From positions 62,001 to 126,000 of the forward strand of contig NZ_BSRQ01000004.1 in NCBI RefSeq assembly GCF_030268685.1: a DNA stretch of 64,000 nucleotides. Direction: 5' to 3'. Positions 24,227-32,219 of the stretch are shown one piece after another. This stretch comes from Microtetraspora sp. NBRC 13810 (GTDB lineage Bacteria; Actinomycetota; Actinomycetes; Streptosporangiales; Streptosporangiaceae). How positions within the stretch are numbered: the stretch's first letter is position 1; every line of letters begins with the position of its first letter. The notes below the pieces were generated by a model. The model was not told where the DNA came from. It did no database searches and saw only the letters and a program-made list of their open reading frames with translations. Made by a program: the position numbers and the translations under genes.

Positions 24227-25285
24227 ATGCGGCCTGCGGAGCTGAAACGTCTCACCGTGGCGGAGGCGTCCGATCGGTATGTCGAGCTTGTCCGGGCCAA
24301 AACGGTGACCGGGGCCCTCTCCCCCGCGACCGCCGAGGTCTACGCGCGCGACGTGGCGACGTTCGTGCGGCTGGCGGGGGCCGGCCGGGTGCTGGACGAC
24401 CTCGACGGCGCCGACCTGGACGCGGTGCTGCTGGCCTTCGCCCGCAAACCCGACGAGCGCCGCCGCGCCGACGGCGAGAAGCCGGGGCGGGGGGCGCGGC
24501 AGAGCGCCTCCTCCCAGGCGCGGTTCCGCCGGTCGGTGTCGGCGCTGTTCAAGCACGCGACGCTGGCCGGGTGGGTGCAGGTGAACCCGATGACGGCGGC
24601 GACGGTGACGGCCAGGGAGCGCGGCGGGTTGCGGGCCGAGCGCAGGGCGCTGACCAGGGAGCAGGCGCAGGGCCTGATCGGGGCGGCGCGGCGGCTCGGC
24701 GGCGGGGTGGCGCAGGTGGAGGCGGAGGACGGTTCGCGGCGGCGTGACCAGCAGACCGGGTTGCGGGACGCGCTGATCGTGCTGCTGCTGTCGACGATGG
24801 GCCCGCGGGTGTCGGAGCTGGTGCGGGCGAACGTGGAGGATTTCTACACCAACGACGGGGTGCGTTACTGGCGGATCTTCGGCAAGGGCGGCAAGACGCG
24901 GGACGTGCCGGTGCCGCGGGACGTGGCGCGGGTGCTGGAGGTGTATCTCGCCGAGGGGCGGGCGGTGCCGGCGGGCGGTGAGCAGGAGAAGGCGTTGCTG
25001 TTGTCGTGGCGGGGGCGGCGACTGGCGCGGGGTGACGTGCAGGCGGTGATCGACCGGGTGCAGCGGCGGGTCGACCCGGAGCAGCGGCGGGCGGTGACGC
25101 CGCACGGGTTGCGGCATACGACGGCGACGCATCTGCTGGCCGACGCGGTGGACATGGACGCGGTGCGGCGGGTGCTGGGGCACAGCGATCTGGCGACGCT
25201 GGGGCGTTACCGTGACGAGTTGCCCGGTGAGCTGGAGGTGGCGATGCGTTCCCATCCGCTGCTGCGGGAGCGGCCCGGCGGGTGA
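24227..25285 (+). CDS. Tyrosine recombinase/integrase (XerC/D-like)
   Basis: 352 aa. N-terminal SAM-like DNA-binding domain (~residues 10-125, with SPATAEVYARDVATFVRLAG). Catalytic residues: Arg in MGPRVSELVRANVEDF, Lys in GKGGKTRDVPVP, HxxR in PHGLRHTTATHLL, His in LGHSDLATLGRY with the nucleophile Tyr. All are present, so it should be active. No excisionase, att core repeat or phage gene is evident. It opens a segment of opposite strand composition (24.2-29.4 kb), so it may be the relic of an integrative element. Alternatively a chromosomal Xer-type orphan. Confidence 0.9.
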   Translation: MRPAELKRLTVAEASDRYVELVRAKTVTGALSPATAEVYARDVATFVRLAGAGRVLDDLDGADLDAVLLAFARKPDERRRADGEKPGRGARQSASSQARFRRSVSALFKHATLAGWVQVNPMTAATVTARERGGLRAERRALTREQAQGLIGAARRLGGGVAQVEAEDGSRRRDQQTGLRDALIVLLLSTMGPRVSELVRANVEDFYTNDGVRYWRIFGKGGKTRDVPVPRDVARVLEVYLAEGRAVPAGGEQEKALLLSWRGRRLARGDVQAVIDRVQRRVDPEQRRAVTPHGLRHTTATHLLADAVDMDAVRRVLGHSDLATLGRYRDELPGELEVAMRSHPLLRERPGG

Positions 25286-25320
25286 CGGGCACGCGCCGCC
25301 GGTGCCCGAGCCGCTCCCCC

Positions 25321-25965
25321 TCAGGGGCCGACGATGCGGTTCTCCCAGGCCCAGGCCACGATTCCGACCCGGTTGCGTACACCGAGCTTGGCCTGGATGC
25401 CTGACACGTGGCCTTTGACGGTGCTCAGTGAGATGAACAGTTCGCCGGCGATCTCCTGGTTGGTGTGTCCCCTGGCGAGCGCCTGGACGACTTCGAGCTC
25501 CCGGGCGGTCAGGGGTTGGGCGGGCGGGCGGGGGTCGGCCAGGGCGCCGCCGGCGGACAGGTGGCGCAGCAACCGCAGGGTGATCGACGGGGAGATGAGC
25601 GCGTCCCCCGCGTGCGCGGCCCGTACGGCTTCGACCAGCAGGGCGGGGCCGGCGTCCTTCAGCACGAACCCGGCCGCGCCGCAGCGCAGTGCGCCGTGGA
25701 CGTAGTCGTCGAGGTCGAAGGTGGTGACCATGACCACCCGGGGCGGGGCGGTGGCCAGGGCGCGGGCGACTTCGATGCCGTTGAGGCGGGGCATCTGGAT
25801 GTCCACGAGGCATACGTCGGGGTGGGTGGCGCGGGCCGCTTCGATGGCCTCGACGCCGTCGGACGCCTCGGCGACCACGGTGATGTCGGGCTGGTTCTCC
25901 AGGATGATCCGCAGGCTGGCCCGGATCATGGCCTGGTCGTCGGCCAGGAGTACCCGGATGGTCAT
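25321..25965 (-). CDS. NarL-family response regulator
   Basis: 214 aa. Receiver: VLLADDQAMIRASLR, phospho-Asp in DVCLVDIQMPRLNGIEVA, Lys in VLKDAGPALLVEAV. LuxR-type helix-turn-helix: QPLTARELEVVQALARGHTNQEIAGELFISLSTVKGHVSGIQAKL. Same family as the orphan at 0.6-1.3 kb but a separate subgroup. The gene follows a truncated kinase gene (26012-26596) with 46 bp between, so it may now lack its cognate phosphodonor. Confidence 0.93.
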   Translation of the reverse strand: MTIRVLLADDQAMIRASLRIILENQPDITVVAEASDGVEAIEAARATHPDVCLVDIQMPRLNGIEVARALATAPPRVVMVTTFDLDDYVHGALRCGAAGFVLKDAGPALLVEAVRAAHAGDALISPSITLRLLRHLSAGGALADPRPPAQPLTARELEVVQALARGHTNQEIAGELFISLSTVKGHVSGIQAKLGVRNRVGIVAWAWENRIVGP

Positions 25966-26011
25966 CCGCGCTCCCCCGGGGGCGGTGTTTCGGCGGTGGC
26001 GGGTGGCGGGG

Positions 26012-26596
26012 TCATCGGTGTTCGCCGCCGGAGGCGGTGGGGGTGCGTGGGGCTGTGCGGCCGGTGGTGGGGATGGTGGCGCGGACGGACCAGCCGGTGG
26101 CGGGGTGCGGGCCGGCGGTCAGGGTGCCGCCGAGGGCTTCGAGGCGTTCGCGCATGCCGATGAGGCCGTATCCGGGGCGGTGGTGGCGGCGGGCGGGTGG
26201 CTGCGGGGCGTCGTTCCGGATTTCGACGGTGACGGCGTGGTCGTCCTGGGTGATGTCGACGGTGACGACGCGGGCGCCCGGCGCGTGGCGGGAGATGTTG
26301 GTCAGGGATTCGCGTACGACGCGGTACACGGTGCTGCTCACCTCGGGTGGCCAGCGGGCCGGTTCGGCGGCGAGGCGCAGGTGGGCCGGCGGGCCGTGGG
26401 TCTGGAAGCGTTCGAGCAGTTCGCTGAGCCGGCCGGGGTGTTCGCGGCCGGGCGGTGGCCCTGGAGGGGCGGGGGTGGTGTCGCGTAGGAGGCCGACGAC
26501 GCGGCGGGTGGCGGCCAGGGCTTCGGAGCCGGCGGTCGTGAGGCCGGCGGCGAGCCCGGCGTCGGCCGCGGTTCTGAGCCGGTCGGGTGCACGCAC
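26012..26596 (-). pseudogene. 5'-truncated NarX/DesK-type histidine kinase
   Basis: 194 codons remain of a protein usually ~370-420 aa. What is left is the end of the dimerisation helices (AATRRVVGLLRD) and the HATPase domain with N-box RESLTNISRHAPGARVV and G-box GYGLIGMRERLEALGG. The membrane sensor part and the HisKA_3 helix with the phosphoacceptor His (normally ELHD) are absent: the frame is open only ~19 codons upstream of GTG 26596 and then stops at 26651-26653. It could still bind ATP but not autophosphorylate. The break lies next to the XRE gene, which points to a deletion or recombination there. Confidence 0.75.
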
Positions 26597-26650
26597 GGCG
26601 TCCAGGTTAGGAGCGGGTTCCTTGCGGGGGCACCGGCCGAAAGTACGGTT

Positions 26651-26971
26651 TCAGGCGCGGGTGAGGAGGCGGTCGCCCGGTGGGGTGGGGGGATGCGGGG
26701 GTGCCGGGTCGGGGGTGCAGACGGCGGCGAGGGTGTCGAGGGAGATGCCCAGGGCGGTGGCGAGGGCGGCGACGGTGAAGAACGCGGGGGTGGGGATGCG
26801 GCCGGTTTCGATCTTGCGGAGGGTTTCGGGGGAAAGGCCGGCGGCGACGGCGATCTGGGTCATGCTGCGCTCGCCTCGGGCTTGGCGGAGCAGGGTGCCC
26901 AGGAGTTCTCCGCGTTCGCGTTCGGACTGGGTCAGCGGGGTGCGCACCATGCCGGCGATCCTATCAACCAT
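26651..26971 (-). CDS. XRE-family transcriptional regulator
   Basis: A 106-aa single helix-turn-helix protein: LLGTLLRQARGERSMTQIAVAAGLSPETLRKIETGRIPTPAFFTVAALATALGISLDTL. Proline-rich tail. ATG at 26971, or ATG 26950 without the first seven residues. The palindrome ATACCGGTAT lies 8 bp before the first ATG, in position for autoregulation. Its stop (26651) abuts the lost 5' end of the kinase. Confidence 0.85.
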   Translation of the reverse strand: MVDRIAGMVRTPLTQSERERGELLGTLLRQARGERSMTQIAVAAGLSPETLRKIETGRIPTPAFFTVAALATALGISLDTLAAVCTPDPAPPHPPTPPGDRLLTRA

Positions 26972-26978
26972 GATAAGA

Positions 26979-26988
26979 ATACCGGTAT
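26979..26988. promoter_or_regulatory. Palindrome at XRE promoter
   Basis: ATACCGGTAT within an AT-rich stretch (26967-26995) just upstream of the XRE start codon; candidate autoregulatory site and -10 region. Confidence 0.5.
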
Positions 26989-27045
26989 AAGTATTGGGGA
27001 GGCCGCAACCGCGGGTGCGCCACTCCCCCGCCTATTCACTTGAGC

Positions 27046-27060
27046 CTTACGTAACGTGAG
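27046..27060. promoter_or_regulatory. MerR/TipA-type operator candidate
   Basis: CTTACGTAACGTGAG, an imperfect dyad (three mismatched pairs including the centre) directly after a TTGAGC hexamer and 34 bp before the MerR-family GTG start. MerR regulators bind dyads placed between -35 and -10 of their own promoters. Confidence 0.5.
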
Positions 27061-27094
27061 AGTCCAGGCTTGGTCGCGGAAGGGAGGGATTCCC

Positions 27095-27877
27095 GTGGGT
27101 ATCGCGGTGGGAGAGGTGTCGCGGCTGGCCGGGGTCACCGTGCGGACGTTGCACCACTACGACGACATCGGGCTGGTGCGGCCGAGCGAGCGGACCCGTT
27201 CCGGTTACCGGTCCTACACCGAGCCGGATGTCGAGCGGTTGCAGCAGGTGCTGTTCTACCGGGAGCTCGGGTTTCCCCTGGAGGAGATCGCGGCCATCCT
27301 CGCCGATCCGGGCGCCGATCGCATGACGCACCTGCGCAGGCAGCGTGAGCTGCTGCGGGAGCGGATCGGGCGGCTGGAGGCGATGGCGGCGGCGGTCGAG
27401 CGAGCGATGGAGGCGTACACGATGGACATCAGGCTGACCGCGCAGGAGCGGCTGGAGGTGTTCGGCGACTTCCGGCCTGAGGAGCACGAGCGGGAGGCGC
27501 GGGAGCGCTGGGGTGACACGGAGGCCTACCGGCAGTCGAGCGAGCGGATGGCGCGGATGACGAAGGCCGACTGGGTGCGGTTCAGGGCGGAGGCGGAGGC
27601 GACGACCGAGGCGTTCGCGCTGGCCTACACCGGCGGGCTGGCGGCCGATTCGGCGCGGGCGATGGAGTTGGCGGAGGAGCACCGGGCGCACCTCGTCCGG
27701 TGGTGCTATGACTGCTCGTACGAGCTGCACCGGGGCCTGGGCGACATGTACGCGGACGATCCGCGGTTCGCGGCCAACTTCGAGCCGCTGGCCGAGGGCC
27801 TGTCCCGGTACATCAGGGACGCGATCCACGCCAACGCCGATCGGGCCGGAGGCGGGACCGGCGGGGGCGCCCTTTAG
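27095..27877 (+). CDS. MerR-family regulator with TipAS domain
   Basis: 260 aa. N-terminal MerR winged helix: VGEVSRLAGVTVRTLHHYDDIGLVRPSERTRSGYRSY, then a coiled-coil dimer helix (LRRQRELLRERIGRLEAMAAAVERAM), then the ~140-residue TipAS antibiotic-recognition fold (DFRPEEHEREARERWGDTEAYRQS...). TipA of Streptomyces senses thiopeptides; homologues sense many cyclic drugs and activate efflux. Start GTG 27095 after GGAGG; an upstream GTG at 27056 falls in the operator. No obvious efflux target adjoins, except possibly itself. Confidence 0.92.
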   Translation: MGIAVGEVSRLAGVTVRTLHHYDDIGLVRPSERTRSGYRSYTEPDVERLQQVLFYRELGFPLEEIAAILADPGADRMTHLRRQRELLRERIGRLEAMAAAVERAMEAYTMDIRLTAQERLEVFGDFRPEEHEREARERWGDTEAYRQSSERMARMTKADWVRFRAEAEATTEAFALAYTGGLAADSARAMELAEEHRAHLVRWCYDCSYELHRGLGDMYADDPRFAANFEPLAEGLSRYIRDAIHANADRAGGGTGGGAL

Positions 27878-27926
27878 GGTTGCTGTCGTCTTCTCCCGTT
27901 CGACACATCTGAAGAGAGGCTCGTCC

Positions 27927-28265
27927 GTGCCGCTGCCCAAGACGCTCCAGTTGTTCAGGTTCGCCGCGATCGCCGAGGCGTTTTCGTGGGCCGGGTTGCT
28001 GGTCGGCATGTTCTTCAAGTACGTGGTGGTGGGCAACGAGATCGGGGTGCAGATCTTCGGTCCGATCCACGGCGGGCTGTTCGTGGTGTACGTGGTGGCG
28101 GTGTTCGCGGCGGCGCGGGCGGCGGGCTGGGGGGCGGGGGTGGTCGTGCTGGGGCTGGCGTGCGCGGTGCCGCCGTTCACGTCGGTGTGGTTCGAGCGGC
28201 GGATGATCGCCCGGCATCTGGCGGCGGTTCCGGCCGGGCGGCAGGACGCGGCGCCGGTCGCCTGA
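27927..28265 (+). CDS. DUF3817 membrane protein
   Basis: A 112-aa three-helix integral membrane protein: LFRFAAIAEAFSWAGLLVGMFFKYVV, GPIHGGLFVVYVVAVFAAARAAGW, VVVLGLACAVPPFTSVWFERRMIAR. This is the DUF3817 pattern, common in actinomycetes, function unknown. GTG 27927 with GAAGAGAGG upstream, 49 bp after the MerR gene, same strand. Confidence 0.85.
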   Translation: MPLPKTLQLFRFAAIAEAFSWAGLLVGMFFKYVVVGNEIGVQIFGPIHGGLFVVYVVAVFAAARAAGWGAGVVVLGLACAVPPFTSVWFERRMIARHLAAVPAGRQDAAPVA

Positions 28266-28295
28266 AGGGTTTCACAGCCTGAGGGGTTTCACAGT
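28262..28295. repeat. 17-bp imperfect tandem duplication at convergent gene ends
   Basis: CTGAAGGGTTTCACAGC (28262-28278) and CTGAGGGGTTTCACAGT (28279-28295), two mismatches. The first copy includes the stop of the DUF3817 gene, the second the stop of the DUF4037 gene. Confidence 0.8.
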
Positions 28296-29323
28296 CCGAG
28301 TACGGCTCGCGCCGCGGTGCGGGCGCGGGCTGGGTCGGTGAGCACGGCGGTGTTGTCGCAGAACTGGTCGATGGATCCGGCCGGTGGCAGCGCCGCCGTG
28401 GCCGGGTCGGTGATGCCGGCGCGCAGGGCGGTGGCGTAGCGGTGGCCGCCGAGGACCTGGAAGGGCCGGTCGTGGTAGGGGCGCACCGCCGGGTCCAGGG
28501 GCGCGGTGAGGTTGAGCCGGTTGTGCAGGGCGGCGGTGCGTTCGTAGGCGAGGCTCAGGTGGTGTTCGCGTTCGCGCCAGCCGGTGGCGGCGGTGGCGCG
28601 GGACAGCGCTTCGCCGGTTTCGGCGGTGCCGGTGAGCCGGGTGTAGGCGGTGCCCAGCCATTTGGCGTAGGGCGGGTAGCGGCGGCGCATGAGCAGGGTG
28701 AGGCGTTGCAGGTCGGCGGCCAGTCGTGCGGTGAGGACGGCTGAGCCGAGGTCGTCGCCGGCTTCGCCGCACCGGCCGGGGAACGCCTCGGATTCGGCGA
28801 TGCGGTCCCACTGGCAGGCGAGGATGTAGCGCCACAGGTCGGCGGGGTACCAGCGGAGGGTGGCGCGGGCCGGTTCGAGCAGGTTCAGGCCGTCGTGGAA
28901 GACCTCTCCCCCGGTGACCTCGGCCAGGCGTTGCCAGGGGGTGGCGAGCCAGTCGAGTGTGGTGAGGGGTTGTGCGGGGTCGAAGCCGAGGCGGTCGCGG
29001 AACCACGTGGCGGTGTCGGTGACGTGGACGCCGTGGCGTGGGGGGCTGCGGTCGGAGCCGAAGACGGTGGGGTAGCCGGCGAAGGTGTCGGGCAGGTGCG
29101 CGGTGACGGTGTCGGACACGGCCGCGGTGTGTCCTCGGGGGACGAAGAGCAGGACGCGGGGGCCCCAGTCGTGGTCGGTGGAGCGCTCGGTGTCGCAGTC
29201 GAGGACTTCTGAGCCCGGGCCGATGAGGGCGGCGCTGTGCGGTACGCCGGCCAGGAGGGGGCGTACGACGTCGGTGTAGAAGGCACGGGAAAGTTGCATG
29301 CCTGGCATGAAAACGGACATCAT
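28289..29323 (-). CDS. DUF4037 nucleotidyltransferase-like protein
   Basis: 344 aa from ATG 29323 (MMSVFMPGMQLSRAFYTDVVRPLL). HSAALIGPGSEVLDCDTERSTDHDWGPR is the nucleotidyltransferase-like GS...D.D region; the remainder is helical with WRYILACQWDRIAESEAFPGRCGEAGDDLGS typical of DUF4037. The family is often encoded by regulatory or resistance islands; substrate unknown. Last gene of the G-rich plus-strand segment. Confidence 0.85.
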   Translation of the reverse strand: MMSVFMPGMQLSRAFYTDVVRPLLAGVPHSAALIGPGSEVLDCDTERSTDHDWGPRVLLFVPRGHTAAVSDTVTAHLPDTFAGYPTVFGSDRSPPRHGVHVTDTATWFRDRLGFDPAQPLTTLDWLATPWQRLAEVTGGEVFHDGLNLLEPARATLRWYPADLWRYILACQWDRIAESEAFPGRCGEAGDDLGSAVLTARLAADLQRLTLLMRRRYPPYAKWLGTAYTRLTGTAETGEALSRATAATGWREREHHLSLAYERTAALHNRLNLTAPLDPAVRPYHDRPFQVLGGHRYATALRAGITDPATAALPPAGSIDQFCDNTAVLTDPARARTAARAVLGL

Positions 29324-29486
29324 TGCATCCACTCTGCCTGCGCCCGCGGCCAACCGCACCCGGTTTTCCTGCTTCTCCGGAAATGTACGGTTTTGCCTGG
29401 TCAGAGGTGGTGCTCAGCAGCGCGAACATGATGTGCTGTTGTACTATGCGGCCCGACGGTGAAGATCCAGGCGGAAAGGCTTCGTT

Positions 29487-29990
29487 GTGGCGACCCAGGC
29501 GAGCCCGGTGAGCGACGGCCGCAACGAACCGGCGGTCAGCCTGTTCGTCGAGCGCATGGCGATGACGCTCGCCGAAGGCGGCCTGCCACGCATGGCCGCC
29601 CGCGTCCTCATGGTCATGATGACCGCCGAGCAGGAAACCCTCACAGCCGCCGACATCGGCACCCGGCTGGGCGTCAGCCCCGCCGCCGTCTCCGGCGCGG
29701 TCCGCTACCTCCAGCAGTTCGGCCTCATCAGCCGCGAACCCGCCGCCGGCGACCGCCGCGACCACTTCCGCCTGCTGGACACCACCTGGTACGAAGACAG
29801 CCTGGTCACCGAAGGCATCTACCACCGGCTGGCCGAGGTGTCAGCAGCCGGCATCACCGCCCTCGGCGGCCGCGACACCATCAGCGGCCACCGCCTCGAA
29901 GAAATGCGAGACTTCTTCCAGTTCGTCTCCGACCAGATGGGCGACCTGCTCGACGCCTGGCGACGCCACAAACACGAACGCACCCCCTGA
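29487..29990 (+). CDS. GbsR/MarR-family regulator
   Basis: 167 aa with winged helix LPRMAARVLMVMMTAEQETLTAADIGTRLGVSPAAVSGAVRYLQQFGLISREPAAGDRRDHFRL and C-terminal dimer helix. The GbsR-like subgroup controls exporters or osmolyte genes in other bacteria. GTG start at 29487; divergent from DUF4037 with 163 bp between, in which TACTAT (29442-29447) could be a -10 element. Strand composition switches to C-rich here. Confidence 0.85.
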   Translation: MATQASPVSDGRNEPAVSLFVERMAMTLAEGGLPRMAARVLMVMMTAEQETLTAADIGTRLGVSPAAVSGAVRYLQQFGLISREPAAGDRRDHFRLLDTTWYEDSLVTEGIYHRLAEVSAAGITALGGRDTISGHRLEEMRDFFQFVSDQMGDLLDAWRRHKHERTP

Positions 29991-30004
29991 CCCACCACCG
30001 GCCC

Positions 30005-30736
30005 TCACACCGGACGGACCACCGCCACCGCCCGACGACCGAACCCCAACCGCACATACACCCCGATCGCCGCGACATTGTCGTCATCGACCATCAACGC
30101 CGCCCGCCCATGCCCGGCCACCAACTCCCGGGTGACGAACCTGCACACCCGCTCAGCCAGCCCCCGCCCCCGCCACGCGGCCGCCGTCGCCACCCCCGCC
30201 AGGAACCCGACCCCGGACGTACTCCACGCGTCGGCGGCCACCGCGGCCAGCTCACCGTCCAGACGCACCCCCGCCCACCGCCGCACCCCCACCCCGCCCG
30301 GCACCGCATACGAAGCCGGATGATGCGCCGCCAGCAACGCCGCCACCTCACCACCCGCCCGCTCCTCCAGCCACGCCGGCACACCCGGCCCCGGACCGGC
30401 CGGACGCGGCGCGGCGGCGGCCGACATCCAGGAGAACGCCGTCACCCGCCCCCCGCAAAGCTCCGACAACCCGGCCACCAGACCGGCGTCGCCGTACACG
30501 CCGAACGACGGCCCGCACTCGGCCAGACCGTGCTTGACCAACCGCTCGGCGTCGGCGACAGGACCGGACACCACCAGCCGGTCACGCAGGTACAACCCCG
30601 GGCAGGCCACCGCCACCGCCTCCCCCAGCCACCACGCCCGCGCCCGCCCCCGCAGATCCTGCGCCCCCCACATCAGCAGGTCATCACCACCACACGCGGC
30701 GGCCAACTCCACCGCGGAGGCGAACTCCCCGATCAC
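30005..30736 (-). CDS. GNAT-family N-acetyltransferase
   Basis: 243 aa. C-terminal GNAT core: GVRLDGELAAVAADAWSTSGVGFLAGVATAAAWRGRGLAERVCRFV (acetyl-CoA P-loop RGRGLA) and DDDNVAAIGVYVRLGFGRR. N-terminal half is a divergent GNAT-like domain. Its GTG start overlaps the purB stop (GTGA), so it is translationally coupled to adenylosuccinate lyase. Acceptor substrate unknown. Confidence 0.85.
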   Translation of the reverse strand: MIGEFASAVELAAACGGDDLLMWGAQDLRGRARAWWLGEAVAVACPGLYLRDRLVVSGPVADAERLVKHGLAECGPSFGVYGDAGLVAGLSELCGGRVTAFSWMSAAAAPRPAGPGPGVPAWLEERAGGEVAALLAAHHPASYAVPGGVGVRRWAGVRLDGELAAVAADAWSTSGVGFLAGVATAAAWRGRGLAERVCRFVTRELVAGHGRAALMVDDDNVAAIGVYVRLGFGRRAVAVVRPV

Positions 30737-32163
30737 AGGATGGCGCCCGGAACGTAGCCCGCGGCCCGCGGATGACGGGCGACGACCTCCTCCACCCGCG
30801 CCACCACCCCCGCCACCTGCTCGGCCGCCGCACCGGTGAAGGAGATCCGGTCACCGAGCAGCGCGTCCAACTCGGCCCGGCCCAGCGGGAAACGGTCGTC
30901 GGCGGCCAGCCGGTCCAGCAGCGCGTTCCCCGAACCGGAAGAGCGCATCGCCAGCGCCGACGCCACCGCATGCTCCTTGATCACCTCATGCGCGGTCTCC
31001 CGGCCCACCCCGGCCCGCACCGCCGCCATCAGCATCTTGGTCGTCCCCAGGAACGGCAGATACCGGTCCAGCTCCGCACCGATCACCGCCGGGAACGCGC
31101 CGAACTCCGCCAGCACCGTCAGCATCGTCTCCGCCAGCCCGTCGAAGGCGAAGAACGCGTCCGGCAACGCGACCCTGCGCACCACCGAACACGACACATC
31201 ACCCTCGTTCCACTGGTCCCCCGCCAGCTCCCCCGCCATCGACGCGTAACCGCGCAGGATCACCATCAGCCCGTTGACCCGCTCACACGAACGCGTGTTC
31301 ATCTTGTGCGGCATCGCCGAAGACCCCACCTGCCCCTCGGCGAACCCCTCGGTGACCAGCTCGTGCCCGGCCATCAACCGGATCGTCTTGGCCAGACTGG
31401 ACGGCGCCGAACCCAGCTGCACCAGCGCGGACACCACCTCATAGTCCAGCGACCGCGGATACACCTGCCCGACACTCGTGAAACGCCGCGCGAACCCCAG
31501 ATGGGCGGCCACCCGGTCCTCCAGCTCGGCCAGCCGCGCCCGGTCCCCGCCCAGCAGATCCAGCATGTCCTGACCGGTGCCCACCGGACCCTTGATCCCG
31601 CGCAGCGGATAACGGGCAACCAGCTCTTCCACCCGGTCGAAGGCGACGAGCAACTCCTCCGCCGCCGACGCGAAACGCTTGCCCAGCGTCGTCGCCTGCG
31701 CGGCCACATTGTGCGAACGGCCGGCCATCACCGTGCCGGCGTGCCGCGCCGCCAGCTCACCGAGCCTGGCCAGCAACGCCACACACCGATCACGGGCCAC
31801 CAGCAGACTGTCCCGGATCTGCAACTGCTCGACGTTCTCCGTCAGATCACGCGACGTCATACCCTTGTGCACCTGCTCATGCCCGGCGAGATCGTTGAAC
31901 TCCTCGATCCGGGCCTTCACGTCATGCCGGGTCACCCGCTCCCGCGCCGCGATGGACTCCAGATCCACCTGGTCGACGACCTTCTCGTAGTCGTCGACCG
32001 CCTGCCCGGGCACCGCGATCCCCAGATCGGCCTGAGCCCTCAGCACCGCCAGCCACAGGCGCCGCTCGGCGACCACCTTGTACTGCGGGGACCACAGGCG
32101 CACCAGCTCCGGCGAGGCGTAGCGGGCGGCCAGGACGTTCGGGATACGCGGCTTGTCTGTCAC
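30733..32163 (-). CDS. purB: Adenylosuccinate lyase
   Basis: 476 aa. Fumarase/aspartase superfamily; signature SSAMPHKMNTRSCERV holds the catalytic Ser loop, and GRSHNVAAQATTLGKRF the second active-site His region. It catalyses two steps of purine synthesis (SAICAR to AICAR, adenylosuccinate to AMP). The N-terminus IPNVLAARYASPELVRLWSPQYKVVAERRLW fits the actinobacterial form. GTG 32163 chosen because upstream in-frame residues lack homology to family starts. Housekeeping gene flanked by accessory genes. Confidence 0.95.
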   Translation of the reverse strand: MTDKPRIPNVLAARYASPELVRLWSPQYKVVAERRLWLAVLRAQADLGIAVPGQAVDDYEKVVDQVDLESIAARERVTRHDVKARIEEFNDLAGHEQVHKGMTSRDLTENVEQLQIRDSLLVARDRCVALLARLGELAARHAGTVMAGRSHNVAAQATTLGKRFASAAEELLVAFDRVEELVARYPLRGIKGPVGTGQDMLDLLGGDRARLAELEDRVAAHLGFARRFTSVGQVYPRSLDYEVVSALVQLGSAPSSLAKTIRLMAGHELVTEGFAEGQVGSSAMPHKMNTRSCERVNGLMVILRGYASMAGELAGDQWNEGDVSCSVVRRVALPDAFFAFDGLAETMLTVLAEFGAFPAVIGAELDRYLPFLGTTKMLMAAVRAGVGRETAHEVIKEHAVASALAMRSSGSGNALLDRLAADDRFPLGRAELDALLGDRISFTGAAAEQVAGVVARVEEVVARHPRAAGYVPGAIL

Positions 32164-32219
32164 GTTCCCGCAGTGTATCCCCCGTGCCGCCGCAGACCCG
32201 GCACGGGGGATCATCATTT

